A stretch of DNA of 64,000 nt, taken from NCBI GenBank assembly GCA_032717465.1, contig CM064632.1:26891563-26955562 (forward strand), written 5' to 3'. A model generated the notes under the pieces. That model ran no database searches, was not told the origin of the DNA, and saw nothing but the letters and a program-made list of their open reading frames with translations. The DNA comes from Coenobita brevimanus. Lineage: Eukaryota; Arthropoda; Malacostraca; Decapoda; Coenobitidae. Both the position numbers and the translations under genes were made by a program. This document shows, piece after piece, positions 56,450 through 64,000 of this stretch (positions within the stretch are counted from its first letter, which is position 1; every line of letters starts with the position of its first letter).

Positions 56450-56890
56450 CTTTTGACCCCTTCCTCCCACCCTCCCCCTTTGCAACCTCCTGCTCCTTTA
56501 CACCCTCTTGTCCTTACATCCTTCCACCCAATCGTATATCCTTCAGATCTCCCTACACCCTCTGAGCCTCCCTTACATCCCACGTCCCATCCAACTCCCC
56601 CCCTGGCCTCCCTTACACTGTCCCTGTCTTCCCTTCCACCTTCCTGCTCTCCTTACATCTCATACCCCTCTTCCTTGCATCCTCCTGCCCCTTTACATCA
56701 TCTCTGTCTCCACTTACACCGTCCCTCTTCTCCCATATATTCCCTGGTCACCCTCCTTACATCCCCTGCCTTCCCTCATACTCTCCTGCTCTCCATTATA
56801 CCCTCCTACCCTGCGTTACACCCCCTCCTCTCCTTACACCCCTTGTCTCCCTCTTACATCCTTCTCCCCTCCTTGTGCCACCCTCACTCC
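56450..56890 (+). repeat. Degenerate pyrimidine-rich minisatellite (CCTTACACCCTCCTGCTCT units)
   Basis: About 20 diverged units of roughly 20-24 bp, each with 'ttacatc/ttacacc' and 'cctcctgc/cccttc'. The Ser/Pro/Leu frame of 190 codons is its translation. Confidence 0.75.
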
Positions 56891-57462
56891 AACCTTTGCA
56901 TGTGGTCGGGGCGAAGAGCAACACACAAATACTGGGTGATTTCCGAGACTACTACCGATACAGCAGACATAGACCCCTGTGGGTGATATGTTAGCAGTCC
57001 TAAGCCTATAAATGATGCACTATATGCCACTAAGCTGCATAAATCATAGAATTATTTTCTTGGAAGTACTGTAGTGATTTGAGACCACTCAGTGCAGTGA
57101 AGTGTTCATTATGTATAGTTTAACGAAAACTGCTGTGAGAGAAAGTGTTTTGATGCAGAACCATCCTACCTGTACTGTGTCCGACCAAACAGATGTAGTG
57201 GCACAGACATATGTAGTAGCTATATGCAATACGCATAAGTATTCAAATGTAATGTTTTGCATATTGTGTAACATCAACGTATTAAAATAAAAATGCTTTC
57301 CTGTCATGAAAAAGATGCAAGAGATGTTACTGGCAGCAGCCTCTGATGTGCTGCATCCCAGAAATGCCATCTCTTGAAGCTCCGCCCCACCCAATGCATT
57401 CACAAAAACCTTTGGCCTTATCCTGCATTTACACAAATACATTACCACACAGCCACCCTGCC

Positions 57463-57466
<4 letters not shown>
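56891..57466. other. Unassigned DNA
   Basis: Non-repetitive. A 167-codon minus-strand frame (57089-57592) runs through the adjacent CA repeat as poly-Cys/Val and has no recognisable domain. Confidence 0.35.

Positions 57467-57531
<65 letters not shown>
57467..57531 (+). repeat. (CA)n microsatellite
   Basis: 65 bp CA dinucleotide. Confidence 0.95.
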
Positions 57532-57534
<3 letters not shown>

Positions 57535-57689
57535 TACAGGACATAAGAGCCTGGATAACATAATTATTTTTTCTTTTCAAATGTACGATCAATTCACTTC
57601 TGTTTCGAACAATGCCACATGAATTTATTCTCTAGATTTGGGGATATTTCCCCGTGAAAGATATTGGCGGGTGAAAGATGTGGGAATTA

Positions 57690-57960
57690 GGAGACTGATG
57701 CATTAAGTATCAAGATCTTTTTTACCTCAGTCGAAAATAATATAAACCAGGTGTGCCATAGCCTCGTCTCATGATTGCTTTATTAACACGTATGATGGAC
57801 GCTGTGGATAGCGGGTGGGTACGTGAAGGATGAAATCGTCGTGTATGACCGGATAGGATTTGCGGCTCAGATCATCGACGAACAGAAGAAGAGTAGGTGT
57901 AATGTGCTTAATATGGTCAAGAAGATGTGGTACGGTGCCTCATATGACACCTAGACTATG
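57690..57960 (-). pseudogene. Degenerate fragment of LINE family J
   Basis: Aligns in the same orientation to 30720-30945. The minus-strand translation near 57870-57900 gives LLLFVDDLSRKSYP, equivalent to LLFINDLLSCTSNP in the 30 kb copy. 'gatgcattaa', 'gtgtgccatagcctcgtctcatg' and 'gatggacgctg' also correspond to that copy. No open frame survives. Confidence 0.65.
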
Positions 57961-57989
57961 AACATTAGTCAGCAGTCACTCTCCATATT

Positions 57990-57990
<1 letters not shown>

Positions 57991-58036
<46 letters not shown>
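57991..58036 (+). repeat. (CT)n microsatellite
   Basis: 46 bp CT. Confidence 0.95.
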
Positions 58037-58037
<1 letters not shown>

Positions 58038-58229
58038 CACTATTCGGTTCAGGACGCAATGAATAATCATGGTAACATAACGCCTCCCACGAGAACTCTC
58101 TCACTCATGTTGTCTCATCTGCAGAGCCAAACCACAATACACAAGCCACTCCATCACATATCAACCATGGTGATAATAGTACTATCTAGGCGATTTTATA
58201 TTTGACTATAGTCTTTTTCCCTTAAATCT

Positions 58230-58400
58230 GTCCAGATTCTTGGTGTTTTGCAGTTTGACTCACGTAGCTCAGTGGCAGAAAAAGACAAAGCTACGACTTA
58301 AAATCATTTTCATACCATTTCTTTGTGACCAGCATCATACTGTGTTGTTAAACCCTTGCTGCACATCAGCATTCAGGATGGAGAGATGATTAATGTAAGC
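58230..58400 (+). repeat. Dispersed repeat family X, copy 3
   Basis: 'gactcacgtagctcagtggcagaaaaagacaaagctacg', 'tttctttgtgaccagcatcat' and 'cagcattcaggatggagagatg' align with copies 1 and 2. Confidence 0.6.
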
Positions 58401-58470
58401 CAAGTTAAGGTGAAAATAGTAAAACCCACATGCACAGCCGCACCAACACCACAATGCAGCAACGACCCCA

Positions 58471-58471
<1 letters not shown>

Positions 58472-58529
<58 letters not shown>
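58472..58529 (+). repeat. (CA)n microsatellite
   Basis: 58 bp CA. Confidence 0.95.
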
Positions 58530-58530
<1 letters not shown>

Positions 58531-58885
58531 TTTGTAAATATTAATACTTTCTTGCTATTTACATTTTTTTTTTTTAAGCCGAGGAGAGTGCCTCTGTAGT
58601 GATGGGCTCCGTAAAGGCTGCATGTAACCCCTCCAATCAAAACATCCATCTGAAAATGAGTGATGGGAAATAATGCGACGACGAGGACGATGATGATGAT
58701 GATTATTAGGATGATGTTGAATATTAAGTAAATCACAGAAATGCTTAGCGTATAGCTTTCAATTTCCACACATAACCTGCACCGTCAAAACAAACAGTAT
58801 ACATGTGACCAACTGAGAAAAACACATACTCTGAAAAATACAAACATGAATATACACAGTGCACAGACCAACTCACCGCCAAAAG

Positions 58886-59705
<820 letters not shown>

Positions 59706-59734
59706 ATCTATCTATCTATCTATTGCCAGACGCC

Positions 59735-60463
59735 TCAATCCCGTTTGGGGTCGCCACAAACAAATCCCCTCCACGTCGCCCTGTCCCCCGCCATTTCACT
59801 CCCTCGCTTCCAACTCACACCCCCCTCTCTCATATACCTCTCCACCCCATCCCTCCATCTCATCCTCGGCCTCCCCCTCCCTCTTCCCCCCTCCACCTCA
59901 CTCACATACACTCTCTTCGTCAGTCTTTCACCCTCCATCCTCTCCACATGGCCAAACCACCTCAGTGTATTCCTCCTAACGCTTCCTATCACATCCACAT
60001 CCACACCACAACGCTCCTTTATATCCTCATTCGTCAGCCTGTCTCTCCATGTGACTCCACAGGCTCCTTTTAATTAACTCATTTCCACTGCTCTCACTCT
60101 TGACTTGTGTCCTTCCAACAACGTTCAAGCTTCACTTCCATACGTTTGAGTTGGTATCACAATACTGTCATGTAGTAACTTTTTCACTTCCATGCTCACG
60201 TCCCTGTTTCTTATCACTGCTTTCAAGGAACCAGCAACCTTTCTTCCCTGCTGTACCCTCTCAAGCACTTCACCCTCCAAATCTCCATCCTTACTCATCA
60301 CACTACCCAAGTACTTAAACGTACTCACATTTTCCAATTCCTCACCATCCAACCTCGCTGTACATTCACTGACTTCACCTCTCTCAAAGACCATCACTTT
60401 ACTCTTCCCTACATTCATCTTTAGATTCCGTTTCTTGCACACTATCCCAAACTCTTCCACCAT
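59735..60463 (-). pseudogene. LINE: C-terminal region of the RT polypeptide
   Basis: 60463-60125 carries NLKMNVGKSKVMVFERGE, STFKYLGSVMSKDGDLEGE and RVQQGRKVAGSLKAVIRN, the segment following the RT catalytic box in many LINEs. A break follows, then 60004-59735 has NTLRWFGHVERMEGERLTKR, a Gly/Arg-rich stretch and an 'RFVCGDPKRD'-type end. It is directly followed by the GATA tail. The two open parts are out of frame with one another, with a stop near 60070-60120. The same protein segment is repeated in the nested fragment and at 22.7-23.1 kb. Confidence 0.85.
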
Positions 60464-60485
60464 GCCTTAAAGCTCTCCTTCGTCT

Positions 60486-61538
60486 TCACTCCACAGTATC
60501 ATCTGGAAACAACAGTATAGGTAGTTTCCAAACACTACCCTCTCTCACCAGGGCCACTCCAACATCCACTACCCTACCTTGTACCTCTTTTATTACCCCA
60601 TCCATGTACAGATTGAACAACCATGGAGACATGACACATCCCTGTTTCAACCCAACCTTCAAAGAGAAAAATTCACTCAGTTCATCATCCACACGCACTG
60701 CAGCCTTAGCACCATCATACAGTATACATACTCTTCACAGCATTCAACAACTTCCCATCTACTCCATATATTCTTAATACTTTCCACAATCCTTGTCTAT
60801 CCACCCTGTCATATGCTTTCTCCAAATCCATGAAAGCCGCATACAACTTCTTTCCCTTCTCTAGAAACTTTTCCACTAAAGATCTAAGAATGCATATCTG
60901 ATCTTCACAACCTCTTCCCTTCCGAAAGCCTCCCTGTTCTTCTCCAACTAATTCCTCTGTTCTTTCTCTAACTCTGTCAATAAGTATCCTACACACACTT
61001 TTCCTATTATTCTAAGAAGACAGATGCCCCTATGATTACCACACACTTCTTTTTCCCCTTTTCCTTTGTACAAGGGAATAATTATACCTGACTTCCAATC
61101 CGCCAGGACTCTACCTTCCTCCCAGGCCAATCTGCACATCTTCCACATCCATTCTACTACTATCTCTCCCCCATGCTTCAGCATTTCACCACACACTCCA
61201 CCAATTCCTGGGGCTTTCCCCAATTTAACTTTCTTCATTGCTTCCACAACTTCTATCCTACTGATTTCTTCCTGTCTTCTCACCTCCCTCCTTCTCCCAG
61301 CCATTCCCCAGCCTCTTATACTCGCATTACTTCCATCCTCTATATTCAACAATTCCTTAAAGTGTTCTCTCCATCTGCTCACTTTTTCTCCCTTCTCCAC
61401 TAGTAATCTACCATTTTTATCTTTCACTCCCCTGCTAACTTCACTTCCACCCTGTCTTACTCTCTTCGCCTCTTTCCAGAACATTTTCTTACAGTCCCTC
61501 CACTTTACACTCAAATTCCTTCCAAATTCCTCATCCAC
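60486..61538 (-). pseudogene. LINE: reverse transcriptase domain
   Basis: 61538-60948 gives KKMFWKEAKRVRQGG, VSRWREHFKELLN, KKVKLGKAPGIGGVCGEMLK and SGIIIPLYKGKGEKEVCGNHRGI, i.e. the N-terminal RT blocks. 60996-60715 gives EEQGGFRKGRGCEDQI and AAFMDLEKAYDRVDRQ (palm A). 60698-60486 gives GLKQGCVMSPWLFNLYMDGV and the catalytic box as LLFPDDTVE, where a small residue normally precedes D-D (F/YADD). Small overlaps and frame changes separate the three segments. Identity is unambiguous and the protein is not expected to be active. Confidence 0.9.
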
Positions 61539-61542
61539 TCTC

Positions 61543-61750
61543 TTCTTACTCTAACTAATCTTTTCACCTCTCTCTTTCTTTGTACATATAACTCTCTCTT
61601 CCGCCTCTCAACTTCTTCCACGCCCCTATTTCTCATCCATTCATTGTATGCTTTCTTCTTTTGTGCCACAGGCTGTCTCACCCCTTCATTCCACCACGCT
61701 GTTCCTTGCACACCCCTCCGTCTTCTCTTCATCCCACACACCACATCACA
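61543..61750 (-). pseudogene. LINE: linker between endonuclease and RT
   Basis: Translation contains CGMKRRRRGVQGTAWWNEGV and KKKAYNEWMRNRGVEE, a basic linker typical of the region between endonuclease and RT in LINE ORF2. It resumes the host element after the nested insertion. Confidence 0.75.
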
Positions 61751-62174
61751 TCTATCTATCTTTCTATTGCCAGACGCCTCAATCCCGTTTGGGGTCGCCA
61801 CAAACAAATCGCCTCCAAGTCGCCCTGTCCCCCGCCATTTCACTGCCCTGCTCCCAACTCACACCCCCCTCTCTCATATACCTCTCCACCCCATCCCTCC
61901 ATCTCATCCTCGGCTCCCCCTCCCTCTTCCCCCCTCCACCTCACTCACATACACTCTCTTCGTCAGTCTTTCACCCTCCATCCTCTCCACATGGCCAAAC
62001 CAACTCAGTGTGTTCCTCATAACACTTCCTATCACATCCACATCCACACCACAACGCTCCTTTATATCCTCATTCGTCAGCCTGTCTCTCCATGTGACTC
62101 CACAGGCTCCTCTTAAATAACTCATTTCCACTGCTCTCACTCTTGACTTGTGTCCTTCCAACAACGTCCAAGCT
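61751..62174 (-). mobile_element. Nested 3' fragment of the same LINE family
   Basis: 428 bp almost identical to 59706-60138 (C-terminal SEAWTLLEGHKSRVRAVEMS to the GATA tail), lying inside the linker of the larger LINE in the same orientation. TCACA at 61746-61750 and 62175-62179 flanks it as a probable 5 bp target-site duplication. On either side the host LINE's linker continues in one frame once the fragment and one TCACA are disregarded. This supports a true insertion rather than a rearrangement. Confidence 0.85.
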
Positions 62175-62181
62175 TCACAAT

Positions 62182-63150
62182 ACAAATGCTGCACATATTT
62201 CTTCTGTAAATATCCTGCACACACCTTCCACGTCCCCCATTTGCTCCAATTCATATATGCCCAATTGTTCCTCCACTTCTCTCTTATACTCTGCCTTTTT
62301 CTCATCCTCTTGTAACCTTTCCACTCTCCTTACAAATAGTCCTTCTTCAAGTCCTTCCCTTCTTCTATTTCTCCATCCTAATTGGACCTTGATTCTGGCC
62401 ATTACCAAGTAGTGGTCAGAAAGTCCACCTTCCAACCTCTATAAGCTCTTGCATCCTTTACACATCTTCGCATCCTTACATCCACACACACATAATCAAT
62501 CATTGCCTTCCTTTCATTCAGTTCACCACCCACCCTTCTCATCACTCGCCATGTATACCTGTGGATCATTTTGTGGCTGAAGAGGGTATTGGCTATCACC
62601 AACCCCCTCCCAGCACAAATGTCCACTAACGCCTTGCCATTCTCATCTATCTCAGCAGGCACACCCCACTCACCAACTATTCCATCCACCTTCACATTCC
62701 CTACTTTACCATTCATATCACCGATAAAAACACTCTCTCATTCCTTCCAAACTTTTCCATGCACACTTCCACATCTGTCCAGAACTCTTCTTTCACTCTG
62801 CTTGCACGATCTTGCGTTGGCGCATACACACACACAATCGCCCACATTTGTATTCCAGCTTTCAATCTTACCCACACAATCCTTGACCCAACTGATCCAT
62901 ACTCTCTTATGCTCTTCTTCCATCTTTTACTCACAACTATTCATACTCCTTCTTTTGCCCTCTCATTCTCACCTACTCCTGCACATATACCCCATCCATA
63001 TTCCCATTCTCTCACACTTTCTCCTCTCCATTTTGTTTCAGTTATTCCACACACATCCACTTTCGCACCCTCAAGCACCTGGACAATCTCTCTCTCTTTC
63101 ACCTCATCATTCGCTCCCCTTACATTCCACGTTCCGATTACATGTCCTTT
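62182..63150 (-). pseudogene. LINE: AP-endonuclease domain
   Basis: From about 63150 the minus strand reads GTWNVRGANDEVKERE (63095-63140) and GITETKWRGE (about 63025-63055). After a break, 62934-62713 gives IVWVRLKAG and CVYAPTQDR, 62716-62402 gives GDMNGKVGNV and IDYVCVDVRMRRC, and 62435-62175 begins GLSDHYLVMARI. These are the N, E, D-x-N and S-D-H motifs of exonuclease-endonuclease-phosphatase family APE endonucleases, in order. All catalytic residues are visible, although at least two frame changes and some stops interrupt the reading frame. Its product nicks target DNA for target-primed reverse transcription. Confidence 0.85.
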
Positions 63151-63420
63151 GTCCGGCCCTTGGTCGTCATCTTTTGGTCAGTCCTTGTCCGAGGCTTATT
63201 GTTTGTCTTTTTAATTAGTAGTTTTCCGGGGAGGGGCACTAACCCTCCGCCAACCCTTTTAGTAGCCTTTTACGACAAGCAGGGATACTGGGGGAGTATT
63301 CTTGAAAAACCCCCCTACCCCCAGGAGGTTAATTTGGTTTTACGCCAGGTATCCCCGAAGGGATAAGGTGTTGCCTCTGGGTAGAGGGCTTTTGGGTTGG
63401 AACGTGTAGCATTTTTTAAC

Positions 63421-63516
63421 CGGATGCCCTTCCTGATGTCTACCAATGACCCTTGGGTAGATTCGATCTTCCGATCCTTCGGTCAGAGCGGAGCGCTCTA
63501 ACCCACTGAGCCATGG
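63421..63516 (-). repeat. tRNA-like 5' end of the LINE (SINE-type head)
   Basis: On the minus strand, 'catggctcagtgggttagagcg' contains a good pol III A box and D-arm (GCTC...GAGC). About 35 bases later GATCGAATCTACC resembles a B box. An anticodon-arm-like segment lies between. It is followed by GGAAGGGCATCCGG, a phrase seen in tRNA-derived SINEs. The arms do not pair well enough for a functional tRNA. It lies inside the insertion boundaries, directly at the 5' junction. Confidence 0.65.
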
Positions 63517-63885
63517 CTGATAGGCATAAATATAAGCCTTTTTTTTTCTTCTTCTTCTTCCTCCTCCTCCTCTTCTTCTTGTTTTCTTCTTCATACTTTA
63601 TCTTAACTGGCCGTGAGTTGGCAGAAAACTTTGCTTCCTTCGACTTTCATTTATGCTAAGCGTCTGCATCGAGGTAAATATACAAGAAAGTGTTATGAGA
63701 GTTTTTAAAAGCACATACAAAATCTCGATACACTAACAGGTGGGTTGAAGCAGGTATATGGGCACTTCTATAGGCTCATGGCGGCAGTAAGCAGATTCCT
63801 AAAATGGTCACACAGCCTCTGAGCGATACAGTAGGTGGCGTTAGGGATTTACCAAAGATGTGGATTTGCGCACACGTTAATGATG
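63517..63885 (+). repeat. Segmental duplication block B', right part
   Basis: Resumes homology with block B (53612-53985): 'taaatataagcctttttttttcttcttc', 'catttatgctaagcgtctgcatcgagg', 'gtaggtggcgttagggatttaccaaagatg'. Homology fades at about 63885. Confidence 0.9.
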
Positions 63886-64000
63886 AGAGTGCGCTGAAGG
63901 TGTTACGACTATTAAATGTGCAATGCGACGGGTATAATACTGTACTTGAGTCTTCATTTGCACTCTCTCTGCTCCCTCACGCCTCTCCTGTGTTCCTCTC
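63886..64000. other. Unassigned end of window
   Basis: No feature recognised. Confidence 0.5.

Larger units (their letters stand above)
59706..63516 (-). mobile_element. Near-full-length APE-type LINE insertion, 3.8 kb
   Basis: Inserted in block B' on the minus strand, with both ends defined by comparison with the empty site in block B (53605-53640). From 5' (63516) to 3' (59706) it has a tRNA-like head, a roughly 260 bp untranslated leader, AP-endonuclease, reverse transcriptase, a Cys/His-poor C-terminal region and a (GATA)n tail. Frameshifts, stops and a nested insertion (61751-62174) make it inactive. The clade is uncertain. The motif set and tetranucleotide tail suggest an RTE- or CR1-type element. 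Three more 3' fragments of the family are in this window (22738-23334, 27236-27445 and the nested one). Confidence 0.9.

Noticed and set aside
57089..57592. 167-residue minus-strand ORF
   Set aside because: Includes the CA repeat as poly-Cys/Val, and the remaining part shows no known motif.
63421..63516. Functional tRNA gene
   Set aside because: A and B boxes are recognisable, but acceptor and T stems do not pair and the sequence is part of a retrotransposon insertion.

Overview
This is non-coding, repeat-dominated nuclear DNA from an arthropod, most likely a decapod crustacean. The evidence is: very dense, long (CA)n, (GA)n and (CT)n microsatellites; several families of decayed non-LTR retrotransposons; an env-bearing Ty3/gypsy provirus; an interstitial TTAGG-type telomere-like patch; and an assembly gap of exactly 100 N. 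There are no operons, no ribosomal RNA genes and no convincing functional tRNA genes. Most open frames in the window are microsatellite or minisatellite translations (poly-Cys/Val, Leu/Ser-rich, Trp/Gly-rich) and are not genes.

Only one stretch looks like a host exon: 26288-26420 (+), 133 bp, with good splice signals at both ends. It resembles the amino-terminal domain of kainate-type ionotropic glutamate receptors. The rest of that gene was not found, so most of the window may be intronic or flanking DNA of a large gene. The end of this exon and its splice donor recur in decayed form downstream.

Layout: 1-4.7 kb holds a minisatellite bounded by inverted repeats, a MITE copy, AGGTCA-rich repeats, purine tracts and a long hairpin. 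4.7-6.7 kb is a decayed LINE (+) ending in (CA)n. 6.9-20 kb holds SSRs, further MITE copies, a 1.5 kb GTGATG-type array, a GC-rich inverted-repeat structure (16-17.1 kb) and a satellite that changes from a 30 bp to a 22 bp unit (17.5-18.1 kb). 20-33 kb holds dispersed repeats, two 3' fragments of a LINE with TATC/GATA tails, the candidate exon, two overlapping copies of a second LINE (29.5-31 kb, -) and a 55 bp satellite. 33.3-41.0 kb is a gypsy-type provirus on the minus strand (gag, protease, RT, RNase H, integrase, env) broken by frameshifts and stops and cut by the gap. 41-49 kb is mostly simple and low-complexity DNA.

49.9-63.9 kb is a nested segmental duplication. Block A (about 49.89-52.86 kb, with a 20 bp minisatellite) and block B (52.98-53.99 kb) recur as A' (54.01-55.11 kb) and B' (59.08-59.70 plus 63.52-63.89 kb). 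B' is split by a 3.8 kb near-full-length LINE on the minus strand. Because B is the empty-site paralogue, the LINE ends can be read directly. Its 5' end is a tRNA-like sequence, and it carries a younger 3' fragment of its own family nested inside it.
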